53,813 nt of DNA from a virus: positions 1 to 53,813 of the IMG/VR virus record IMGVR_UViG_3300032309_000894; one strand, given 5' to 3'. Both the position numbers and the translations under genes were made by a program. This document shows, piece after piece, positions 24,144-30,918 of this stretch; positions within the stretch are counted from its first letter, which is position 1, and every line of letters starts with the position of its first letter. Under the pieces are notes generated by a model, which was not told the DNA's origin, made no database searches, and saw only the letters and a list, made by a program, of their open reading frames with translations.

Positions 24144-24499
24144 TGTGCGCGTCCTTGCTGGATGAGGGCGTTCAACGCTGCAATACCGCGCTGGAATACG
24201 GCATCGCTACGGGCATCGTCGATCCGCGTATTGATTTCGCAGTTTGTGACGAACGTGTCGATCCGGCCACGCAGCGGTGCCAGCGCGGCTTCGAGGGTGG
24301 CAGCAACCTCGGCCACCAGCTCGTCACCACCGCAGCCACCGGCGATGTCGGCGTGCTGGTCCCAGACGTCAGTGAGCAGGCTGCACAGGCTCTCCAGGCG
24401 CTGCGCGGCGGCGACAAAACGCTCGGCGGGCGTCTCGTCGTGCTCGGCAGCGTAGGGGCTGGCAGGGTGGTTCATGCGGAAATTGTCGGGATAGGGCAT
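24140..24499 (-). CDS. Hypothetical helical protein, 119 aa
   Basis: The start is at 24499 with a GGAGAA ribosome site. The protein is mostly alpha-helical, with LCSLLTDVWDQHADIAGGCGG, then VAATLEAALAPLRGRIDTFVTNC and a final ALNALIQQG. It follows a leader region with a 19-bp palindrome-like site, so it may be the first gene of a transcript. Its function is unknown. Confidence 0.5.
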   Translation of the reverse strand: MPYPDNFRMNHPASPYAAEHDETPAERFVAAAQRLESLCSLLTDVWDQHADIAGGCGGDELVAEVAATLEAALAPLRGRIDTFVTNCEINTRIDDARSDAVFQRGIAALNALIQQGRAQ

Positions 24500-24598
24500 C
24501 GAAATTCTCCAGTTATTGAGTTATCGGCGTCATTGCCTGGAACCGGTGTAGACCCCGGCTCCGAAAAAGAAAAGAGCCTTTTACGAATTTCGTAAAAA
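24500..24598 (-). promoter_or_regulatory. Duplicated operator-leader element, copy 1
   Basis: On the minus strand it contains TTTTACGAAATTCGTAAAA (a near-perfect palindrome, 9-bp arms around one base, plus-strand 24579-24597). Then come GGCTCTTTTC, GGTTCCAGGCAATGACGCC, two ATAACT motifs and a GGAGAA site. The order and most words recur in 25310-25400, before the first leftward gene. It is probably an operator-plus-leader for the 119-aa gene. Confidence 0.5.
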
Positions 24599-24823
24599 TT
24601 ATTTTTGGCTCCGGCTCGGGCAGTGCGGTGCCCGACGCGGGGGGCCTTCGGGCAGGCCCAGCACATCCCACTCCCTGGTGGGGCGGACGTAAGCGACGCG
24701 GCCCCCGCGCTCGATCCCATCGGCCATGGTGTTAGCCTCCTCGAGGGTGGCGACAGGCGAGCAGCGGTGCCACTCCCCCATCTCGGTGCCGCCCGTGTAG
24801 TAGACGACGGTGTAGCTGGTCAT
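24599..24823 (-). CDS. Small hypothetical protein, 74 aa
   Basis: AAGGAGG precedes the start. It begins MTSYTVVYYTGGTEMGEWHR, a two-strand beta start with Gly-Gly, then helix ANTMADGIERGG and VAYVRPTREWDVLG. The C-terminus is Arg/Pro-rich. It is the third gene of the leftward operon. No family was recognised. Confidence 0.5.
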   Translation of the reverse strand: MTSYTVVYYTGGTEMGEWHRCSPVATLEEANTMADGIERGGRVAYVRPTREWDVLGLPEGPPRRAPHCPSRSQK

Positions 24824-24826
24824 CGC

Positions 24827-25033
24827 TCAGGCCTCCTTCCTGATGGCGGTGGCCATGGCTCGTTCGAGGCGTGCGATCACAGCGTGTGAGGTGACCCGCC
24901 GCTTGTTGTGACCCGTAAGCCAGAGACCCTCGGGGCTGAACCAGTAAGTCGAGCCCTTGCTGTTCCGCAGCCATAGCAATCCATCTTCCATCCTGCGGTT
25001 GCTGCTGACAAACCAGCGGGTTTTCTTGATCAT
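24827..25033 (-). CDS. Small hypothetical basic protein, 68 aa
   Basis: Preceded by GGAGGCCTGAGC, the same ribosome-site block as the next gene (24823), which suggests duplicated junctions. It starts MIKKTRWFVSSNRRMEDGLL and is basic and Trp-rich. Its role is unknown. Small early phage proteins like this often target host functions. Confidence 0.5.
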   Translation of the reverse strand: MIKKTRWFVSSNRRMEDGLLWLRNSKGSTYWFSPEGLWLTGHNKRRVTSHAVIARLERAMATAIRKEA

Positions 25034-25036
25034 GGC

Positions 25037-25309
25037 TCAGGCCTCCGCTTGCAGGGTGGCGACGAGTGCCTCGGCTTCGCGCTGGGCACGAGCATAGGCG
25101 CACTTGTCCGACTTGCCGACGCTGACCGCGCCGCTGCGCCAGACGATCCGGCGCACGCCACGGGCGCGCTCCGAGATCATGGCAGGGCGGGTGCCGGGCT
25201 CAATCTCGAGCACCGCGACATTGCGGTAGCGGCCAAACTGGCGGGCCTTGCCAGCAACCTTGGCGGTGCTGGTCATGACGATAAATTCGCTGGGGGTGGT
25301 GTTGGTCAT
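25037..25309 (-). CDS. First leftward gene, basic protein, 90 aa
   Basis: The first gene after the divergent region. Its start follows AAAGGATAACTCAG, so the leader motif doubles as the ribosome site. An alternative in-frame start 11 codons on (MTSTAKV) lacks such a site. It contains RQFGRYRNVAVLEIEPGTRP and ARGVRRIVWRSGAVSVGKS, beta-rich and basic. It may be an early host-takeover or regulatory protein. No homologous family was recognised. Confidence 0.5.
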   Translation of the reverse strand: MTNTTPSEFIVMTSTAKVAGKARQFGRYRNVAVLEIEPGTRPAMISERARGVRRIVWRSGAVSVGKSDKCAYARAQREAEALVATLQAEA

Positions 25310-25402
25310 CTGAGTTATCCTTTCTGAGTGGCGTCGTTGCCTGAAACCTCTTTACCGGCAGGCGATAAAAAAGAAAATAGCCTTTCGACGAATTTCGAAA
25401 AA
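25310..25402 (-). promoter_or_regulatory. Duplicated operator-leader element, copy 2
   Basis: A minus-strand leader of the first early gene. It carries CGAAATTCG twice in modified form, GGCTATTTTC, GGTTTCAGGCAACGACGCC and AAGGATAACTCAG. These words match copy 1 (24500-24598) in the same order, with a shorter middle. Confidence 0.5.
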
Positions 25403-25775
25403 AAAATTATATGAATTTCGAAAGCCCGGGTGAACGCCCGGTTCCGGGCTTTCGATCCGGGCGTTCGACCGCAGCACTTACGACGCGGGTTGCTGGAGGC
25501 GGTCCTGGCACTCGCCAGACCGCCGCAGGCAACGAAGTGTCTAGGACGTCAGTCACAAAATTATATGAAATTCGAAAGCCCGGCTTTTTGGTTTTCCTTT
25601 AGGCCGGGCGTTCAAATCCGGGCTTTCGATTTGGGTATATAGTCATAAATTTTTGAGGGGGCGTTTGGAGCGCAAAATCGCTTGAAAATGAGCCCTGCGG
25701 TGCCCGGTTTGGGGGCCGGTTTAGGGTTCCGGCGGGGCGAAAGCCCGGATTACAAACTAGCAATCCGGGCTTTCG
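25403..25775. repeat. Cluster of three inverted-repeat units
   Basis: Arm A (CGAAAGCCCGG) occurs at 25419-25429, 25573-25583 and 25738-25748. Its complement lies at 25444-25454, 25618-25628 and 25765-25775. Arm B (GAACGCCCGG, 25432-25441) with its complement (25457-25466 and again 25604-25613) interleaves with A. The third unit is a 14-bp stem with a 10-base loop. A 27-nt direct repeat with one mismatch (25403-25429, 25557-25583) precedes two units. A replication origin or multi-operator switch is likely. Confidence 0.75.
25406..25434 (-). promoter_or_regulatory. Candidate leftward early promoter
   Basis: On the minus strand, TATAAT (25406-25411) is a perfect -10. Seventeen bases upstream lies TTCACC (25429-25434), four of six matches to TTGACA. 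The hexamer pair faces the leftward operon. Inverted-repeat arm A (25419-25429) lies in the spacer, where a bound protein would block RNA polymerase. Confidence 0.5.
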
Positions 25776-25811
25776 ATTGCATGAATTTGATGGGTGTTCT
25801 GTAAACCGAAA

Positions 25812-25837
25812 CGCCGCCCACCGGGGGGTGGACGGCG
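25812..25837. repeat. GC-rich hairpin, 11-bp arms
   Basis: CGCCGCCCACC pairs with GGTGGACGGCG with one mismatch around a four-G loop. No U-tract follows on either strand, so it is not a normal terminator. It sits 96 bases before the first late gene and may regulate or mark the late promoter. Confidence 0.6.
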
Positions 25838-25897
25838 CTGCCGGGGAGCTGTCATTGCCGGACACCATGTCCGACGCGATGAGGCTATCATCTGCGC

Positions 25898-25927
25898 TTG
25901 AAGGATTGCAAGGGCTCGCGATATGAT
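25898..25927 (+). promoter_or_regulatory. Candidate late promoter before terS
   Basis: TTGAAG (25898-25903), 18 bases, then TATGAT (25922-25927). The expected transcription start is within one or two bases of the terS ATG at 25933, so the message would have almost no leader. Confidence 0.4.
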
Positions 25928-25932
25928 GGGGC

Positions 25933-26445
25933 ATGCCAGATATTAAAACGATAACGCGACGAACTGCGGGGGCTCAGCCTGTTGCTCAAAGCAGCGCGGG
26001 GCGGCCCACGAACTATTCTGAGTCTTTGGCTGATCAAATTGTAAACCGCATGATCGACGGTGAGAGTATGGTCGCCATTTGCCGTGATCCGAGCATGCCT
26101 TCGCGTTCAACGGTTTATGATTGGTTTGACGCTCACGCTGATTTCCGGGCACGGTGCGCGCGTGCGCGCGAGGGGCTGGCTGATTATTTGGTCGATGAAA
26201 TCGAGCAGATGGCGAACGACACCAATGAGGACAATCACCAGTCCATGAAGGTGAAGATTGCAACAGCGCAGTGGCGGGCGATGAAGATAGCTCCCAGGCT
26301 GTACGGTGATCGCAGCCGCACCGAGATCACCGGGGCGGATGGTGGCCCTGTTTCGGTTGCTGCTGTCGATCTGCGGAACCTGAGCGATGCTGATCTGGCA
26401 AGCATGCAGATGCTGATGGCTAAGGCCTTGGGGTCAAAAACGTGA
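25933..26445 (+). CDS. terS: Terminase small subunit (Sf6-like)
   Basis: A 170-residue protein. After a basic 20-residue start comes GRPTNYSESLADQIVNRMIDGESMVAICRD, then MPSRSTVYDWFDAHADFRARCARAREGLADYLVDEI: an N-terminal HTH with Ser-Thr-Val-Tyr-Asp-Trp as in Sf6 gp1-like subunits, followed by long helices. It recognises phage DNA and loads TerL. It is the first gene of the late operon. No ribosome site precedes the ATG and an in-frame stop is just upstream, so the start is fixed and may be leaderless. The stop overlaps the next gene's GTG start. Confidence 0.85.
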   Translation: MPDIKTITRRTAGAQPVAQSSAGRPTNYSESLADQIVNRMIDGESMVAICRDPSMPSRSTVYDWFDAHADFRARCARAREGLADYLVDEIEQMANDTNEDNHQSMKVKIATAQWRAMKIAPRLYGDRSRTEITGADGGPVSVAAVDLRNLSDADLASMQMLMAKALGSKT

Positions 26446-27152
26446 CGCAACCATATGTTTATCGTTTGGAAGATAAAGAAACCGGTAAATTTTACATAGG
26501 TTGCCGGTTTGCAAAAAAATGCTCGCCAAAAGATTTGGGAGTTACTTATTTTACAAGTAGTAAAATTGTAGCGCCATTATTTAAAGAAAACCCGCAGAGA
26601 TTTAATTGTTTTATTGTTGTAACTGGCGATCAAAATTATGTTATAAATGTTGAAAAAACTATGTTAGATTTTCATAACGCTGTTATTTCTGATAAATATT
26701 ATAATCGCACAAGTGGGCGCGCAATTCACCCTGATGACAGGCTTGCCGGTGCTTATAAAGAACACGCCAAGCGATCTCCAGAATTGTACGCCAGAATTGT
26801 ACATAAGATGCGTTCAAAAACAACTCGTGAGGATTGCGTTAAAGGCGCAAAAAATGCTTATGAGAAAATGACGCCAGACGAACGCATTGCCAAAATGGCG
26901 ATGATGCGCGGCAATAAAACTGAAGATTCAATTGCGCGGGTGAGACTTGCCTCTATTCAACGAGCCAAAGAAAATCCGCAAAGAATGTCGGAAATGGGCC
27001 GGATTGGTGGTAAAGTCGGCGGGCCGATTGGTTGCAAAAAGACAAATGTTCAATTGTGGCGTTGCCTTGAATGTGGAATGTTGAGTAAGCCTGGCCCTAT
27101 TGGGAAACACCAATCTCGCAGTGGCCATGTTGGAAAAGAACGAGTCGAATGA
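26442..27152 (+). CDS. GIY-YIG homing-type endonuclease
   Basis: A 236-residue protein starting at GTG 26442 inside the terS stop (GTGA). Residues 5-20 (YVYRLEDKETGKFYIG) are the GIY-YIG box in degenerate form, and GVTYFTSSK follows at about residue 38. The later region is basic with KMTPDERIAKMAMMRG and RIGGKVGGPIG, like NUMOD-type DNA-binding stretches, and ends with a Cys-x-x-Cys and a His-rich tail. Its AT-rich composition differs from terS and late terL. It appears to be an inserted free-standing homing endonuclease, coupled at both ends (GTGA and ATGA). Confidence 0.83.
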   Translation: MTQPYVYRLEDKETGKFYIGCRFAKKCSPKDLGVTYFTSSKIVAPLFKENPQRFNCFIVVTGDQNYVINVEKTMLDFHNAVISDKYYNRTSGRAIHPDDRLAGAYKEHAKRSPELYARIVHKMRSKTTREDCVKGAKNAYEKMTPDERIAKMAMMRGNKTEDSIARVRLASIQRAKENPQRMSEMGRIGGKVGGPIGCKKTNVQLWRCLECGMLSKPGPIGKHQSRSGHVGKERVE

Positions 27153-28714
27153 ATAAAGTTTATAGCCCTGCTATTATGCTCGACATGATTAAAAAAGAAA
27201 AAGACCGGCGGGCGGCTGAGCGCAATTTGATGGATTTTACTCGGCAAGTGTTTCACATTGTGGAACCCGGGCAGGAATTTAGCGAAAATTGGCACTTAAA
27301 TACAATTTCCGAGCACCTGATGGCTGTTTCAACAGGCGATATTCGGAACCTACTCATTAACATTCCGCCTGGATGCATGAAATCGCTGCTTACGTCGGTG
27401 GCTTGGCCCGCTTGGGAATGGGCTTGTGATCCAACGCTTCGCATTATGGGTGCCAGCTATGGCGTGGATTTAGCTATTCGTGACGCGTCTAAGTGTCGAG
27501 ATATTATAATCTCTGACTGGTACCGCGAACGGTGGCCCGAAGTTAAAATACGCATGGGTTCCGATCAAAAAACAAAATACGAACTGACATCTGGCGGATG
27601 GCGCATGGCCACATCTGTCGGGGGTCGTGCGACAGGTGAACACCCTGATCGTAAAATTGTGGATGATCCTCACAACGCCAAACAGGCTGAAAGTGACGCT
27701 GAGCGCAAAGCCGCAATCACATGGTTTGATCGAACACTCTCGACACGCGGGCAGTCGCGCAACGCCAGCACAGTGGTTGTCATGCAGCGCCTGCACGAGA
27801 AGGACGTCACCGGCCACATATTGTCCGACCTAACCGGATACACCCACCTTTGCATCCCAATGGAATTTGACGGTGTCAAGCGTAAATCGGTGTTGGGTTA
27901 TTACGATCCACGCAAAGAAAAAAACGAACTGCTTTGGCCCAAGATGTTTAGTGATATTTCTGTTACCGAGCTCAAGCAGCTTTTGGGTACATACGGCACT
28001 GCCGGTCAGCTACAGCAAGACCCGACGCCGACGACGGGCGGTATCCTCAAGACATCTGAGATACAGCTATGGCCCGCCGACAAGCCGCTGCCTCAATTTG
28101 AGTACATCCTGCAATCGTACGATTGTGCATTCACCGAAAAGACATCGGGCGATCCGACAGCCTGCACGGTGTGGGCCGTCTTCACACATGCCGGTCAGCG
28201 CAACGTGTTGCTGATCGACGCATGGGATGAGCACCTCAGTTATCCTGACCTGCGCGCCCGGGCGATCAAGGATTGGAGCACCGAGTACGGGGCGACGAGC
28301 GTCAAGGACGGCATCCGCCGCCCGCGCAAGCCGGACAGGATACTGGTCGAGGCTAAGGCGTCCGGTCAGTCGCTGTTGCAGGACCTGCGTCAGGCCCGCG
28401 TGCCTGCGGTGGGCTACAACCCGGGCATGGCCGACAAAGTCAGCCGGGCGCACCAGGCCGCGCCGACGCTTGAGCTCGGGTTCGTGTGGGTGCCAGAGAG
28501 CGGCAAGAATAGGGGTCAGCCGGTAAGCTGGGCTCAGCCTTGCATCAAGCAACTGGCCAAGTTTCCGGTTGCAGAACATGACGATTACGTCGATACGTTT
28601 ACCCAAGCCATTCTGTTTTTGAAGAATGAGCGATGGTTTGAACTGCCACAGGCTCGAGAGCGTGATGAGCCGCCACAATTTAAGCGGGAACGGATAAACC
28701 CATATGCAGCCTAA
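27149..28714 (+). CDS. terL: Terminase large subunit
   Basis: A 521-residue packaging motor. Its N-terminal ATPase has a Walker A-like loop in LLINIPPGCMKSLLTSVAW (about residue 65) and Walker B with catalytic acids in KIVDDPHN. The C-terminal nuclease has YDCAFTEKTSGDPTA (first metal Asp), VLLIDAWDEHLSYPDL and EHDDYVDTFTQAI (last acids). It packages DNA into the prohead and cuts it. The first half is AT-richer, like the endonuclease upstream, and the second half GC-rich. The next small gene starts inside its last codons. Confidence 0.92.
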   Translation: MNKVYSPAIMLDMIKKEKDRRAAERNLMDFTRQVFHIVEPGQEFSENWHLNTISEHLMAVSTGDIRNLLINIPPGCMKSLLTSVAWPAWEWACDPTLRIMGASYGVDLAIRDASKCRDIIISDWYRERWPEVKIRMGSDQKTKYELTSGGWRMATSVGGRATGEHPDRKIVDDPHNAKQAESDAERKAAITWFDRTLSTRGQSRNASTVVVMQRLHEKDVTGHILSDLTGYTHLCIPMEFDGVKRKSVLGYYDPRKEKNELLWPKMFSDISVTELKQLLGTYGTAGQLQQDPTPTTGGILKTSEIQLWPADKPLPQFEYILQSYDCAFTEKTSGDPTACTVWAVFTHAGQRNVLLIDAWDEHLSYPDLRARAIKDWSTEYGATSVKDGIRRPRKPDRILVEAKASGQSLLQDLRQARVPAVGYNPGMADKVSRAHQAAPTLELGFVWVPESGKNRGQPVSWAQPCIKQLAKFPVAEHDDYVDTFTQAILFLKNERWFELPQARERDEPPQFKRERINPYAA

Positions 28715-28868
28715 AAAGCCCATCTGGGACAAGAAGCGCCCCGCCGATCTGGGCGAGAGCAAGGAACTGTCATCGAAGCGCAAGGCGTCGGCCAAGGCCA
28801 TGGCTAAGTCTGCCGGTCGACCCTATCCGAATCTGGTCGACAACATGCGGGCGGCGAAGAAGAAGTGA
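28704..28868 (+). CDS. Small Lys-rich protein, 54 aa
   Basis: It begins at the ATG within the last codons of terL (overlap of 11 bases) and ends by GTGA overlap with the next gene. The protein is very basic (MQPKKPIWDKKRPADLGESK, then KRKASAKAMAKSAGRP and a Lys tail). Such small basic proteins near terminase genes could bind DNA, but the function is not known. Confidence 0.65.
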   Translation: MQPKKPIWDKKRPADLGESKELSSKRKASAKAMAKSAGRPYPNLVDNMRAAKKK

Positions 28869-29140
28869 CCAAACCTGTCGACAAGGCCGCAATGGCTTGC
28901 AACAAGCCGCGCCGCACGCCGGACCACGCGACAAAGTCGCACGTCGTCAAGGCGTGCTATGACGGCAAGGAGAAAGTCATCCGGTTCGGTGAGCAGGGCG
29001 CGAGCACCGCTGGCAAGCCAAAAGAGGGTGAGTCGGATCGCATGAAAGCCAAGCGGGCCAGCTTCAAATCGCGGCATGGTGAGAACATCGCTAAGGGTAA
29101 ATCGTCCGCCGCGTACTGGGCGGACAAGGTCAAGTGGTAA
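28865..29140 (+). CDS. Conserved small phage protein, 91 aa
   Basis: GTG start at 28865 overlapping the previous stop. The sequence from SHVVKACYDGKEKVIRFGEQ to MKAKRASFKSRHGENIAKGK and SAAYWADKVKW at the C-terminus is a pattern I have seen in small proteins of many short-tailed phages, always near terminase or portal. It is basic, without membrane segments. Its role is unknown; possibly DNA packaging. Confidence 0.7.
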   Translation: MTKPVDKAAMACNKPRRTPDHATKSHVVKACYDGKEKVIRFGEQGASTAGKPKEGESDRMKAKRASFKSRHGENIAKGKSSAAYWADKVKW

Positions 29141-29151
29141 GGAACCGGTAG

Positions 29152-30918
29152 ATGGCTGAGCGCAACGAAATCCCGAACCGCATGACGGCTCTCGGCTTGC
29201 TCGAGCAGATGCGCCGCCGGGCCAGTGCGAACCGCGAGCCCGAGTTCAACCCGATCAACGCAACCCTGCGCGGTCAACGCCAGCCACCCTTGCCGATCCC
29301 GCCGCGCCCACCTGCCGTAATACCCCCGCCACCGCCCCAGCAGGCCGCGCCACAGGCCCGTGGGCAGGCTCAGGCGCTACCGGTGCCACCTGTTCCCCCG
29401 GCGGTTATTCCGCAGCAAGAAGGTGCGCCTGCGAGGCCAATCGCTGAGAGGTTCAATCCGCAAAACCCACATGTGGCGACCGCCATCGAAATGGCCGAAC
29501 GGTATGGTTTGCCGCGCAATGTGTTCCTGTCACTGGTGCAGCAAGAAAGCCGCTTCGATCCGAACGCGGTAAGCCGTGCCGGTGCATTGGGGCTCGGGCA
29601 GTTGATGCCCGGTACGGCGCGCGACCTGGGCGTTGATCCCACGAATCCCACACAGAACCTTGAGGGCAGCGCACGCTACCTGCGCCAGCAGCTGGACCGG
29701 TTTGGCGGTGACATGCCGCTGGCCCTGGCGGCGTATAACGCAGGGCCGCGCCGGGTAATTGAAGCGGGCAATGCTATTCCCGACAACGCCGAGACGCAGG
29801 CGTATGTGCCGAGCGTGATGCGCCGCGCTGGCGTTCCCGGTTACGCTGAAGGCGGCCCGGTGGACGCAATACCGGTACACGAGATAAACGTGGTGGCAAC
29901 CCGCCTTCCGCGTCGTCGCGCACCGCGCCCGGCCCCGCGCGAGGAACTGACGGCAGACCAACTGAATGCCATGGTGCTGGACAGGCTTGCCGCGCGTTAT
30001 GACGTGGCTCCTGAATCCATCATGGCCGCTGAAGCCCGTGACCGCATTGGTCGGGCCATGGGTTACGCTGAGGGTGGCCGCGTCATGAGTGACGAAGAGT
30101 ATGACCGCCGCCTGCTCGAGCGCATGAAGCGCGACACGGGCCGCACCACCGAGTCAACCAATGCCGAGCAGGCTCGGGCTCTACGCAGCGCGGGCTATGA
30201 CGCGGCCCAGTTGGCGTCGGACATCTTTCTGCCGCAGAGCCCTCTGGATGCGGCCCTGATGGTGGCCCTGGGGCCGGGGGGTCGTATGGCCCGGCTGGCA
30301 GGTTCGACGGCTTTGATGGCGATGGAGCCGAGCGAAGCGGAAGCTGGTGGGCTGCGTCGGTTGGGAACGCGATTTGTTCGGAGAAGCAAATCTTTTGATT
30401 CGCCCTTCAACAGAGACGCTGAACATATCGCAATGTTTGCGGAAACCAAAAATCCAAGAGAAACTTTGGGTCAGTTGAGGAGTTATGGACCTGCTGCTTG
30501 GATTTCGCGTGGAGACGACGCGGTAGATGTTAGGGATATTCAACCCGACATTGTTCGCGCATTGCGAAATTCTAGACGTCATGAAGATTATAACACAACC
30601 GCTGCGACATTAGCTCGATTAGCTAACCCAGAAAACATTGTAGACAGCGCGGGCATGTGGGATGACCCCCAACTGGTTCGTGAAGTGTACGAAAACGTTA
30701 TACAACCCCGAGAGATTACGTCAGTGCGTACCAATGACGGTCTTTTGGTGTTTGATCCTGTTAACGTCAGGCCAATTCGTACTGAGTACTCCCACGGCGG
30801 CCTCGCCCAGCTTCATCACAAATACGCCGAGGGTGGCGCGGTCAGTGCTCAACCTGCTATCTATGATCCCGACGCGGTAAACACGCTCGCCAATCAAATC
30901 GAGGCTGGATATGTCTGA
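29152..30918 (+). CDS. Virion lytic transglycosylase, 588 aa
   Basis: The start follows AGGAACC. Residues 40-90 are Pro/Ala/Gln-rich. Residues about 105-235 are an SLT (lysozyme-like) domain: VFLSLVQQESRFDPNAVSRA with the catalytic Glu in QES, GALGLGQLMPGTA, and LALAAYNAGPRRV. Next come Y-A-E-G-G boxes (GYAEGGPVDAI, GYAEGGRVMSDEEYDRRL, KYAEGGAVSAQ) typical of virion proteins here. It would open peptidoglycan during DNA entry. The segment from about 30360 to 30790 is much AT-richer and encodes a separate domain (residues 403-545, with AFA-type helices and a YSHGGL motif), unlike its surroundings. The portal ATG lies 8 bases before the stop. Confidence 0.82.
   Translation: MAERNEIPNRMTALGLLEQMRRRASANREPEFNPINATLRGQRQPPLPIPPRPPAVIPPPPPQQAAPQARGQAQALPVPPVPPAVIPQQEGAPARPIAERFNPQNPHVATAIEMAERYGLPRNVFLSLVQQESRFDPNAVSRAGALGLGQLMPGTARDLGVDPTNPTQNLEGSARYLRQQLDRFGGDMPLALAAYNAGPRRVIEAGNAIPDNAETQAYVPSVMRRAGVPGYAEGGPVDAIPVHEINVVATRLPRRRAPRPAPREELTADQLNAMVLDRLAARYDVAPESIMAAEARDRIGRAMGYAEGGRVMSDEEYDRRLLERMKRDTGRTTESTNAEQARALRSAGYDAAQLASDIFLPQSPLDAALMVALGPGGRMARLAGSTALMAMEPSEAEAGGLRRLGTRFVRRSKSFDSPFNRDAEHIAMFAETKNPRETLGQLRSYGPAAWISRGDDAVDVRDIQPDIVRALRNSRRHEDYNTTAATLARLANPENIVDSAGMWDDPQLVREVYENVIQPREITSVRTNDGLLVFDPVNVRPIRTEYSHGGLAQLHHKYAEGGAVSAQPAIYDPDAVNTLANQIEAGYV

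Larger units (their letters stand above)
25467..25932. other. Divergent intergenic region, rest
   Basis: Apart from the repeats and promoters listed, this stretch of the 25310-25932 region (about 620 bases with no credible gene) has a GC-rich segment at 25690-25740, an 11-bp hairpin at 25812-25837 and a 6-bp hairpin at 25859-25873. Short open frames in it have no ribosome site and run through the inverted repeats. Confidence 0.6.

Noticed and set aside
25812-25837. Hairpin as rho-independent terminator
   Set aside because: No U-tract on either strand and no gene ends near it.
25411-25934. Short open frames in the divergent region, both strands
   Set aside because: They run through inverted repeats, have no ribosome site and do not keep codon patterns.
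28067-28801. Minus-strand frame opposite the terL nuclease domain
   Set aside because: Would cover conserved TerL acids; all other late genes run on the plus strand; no ribosome site.
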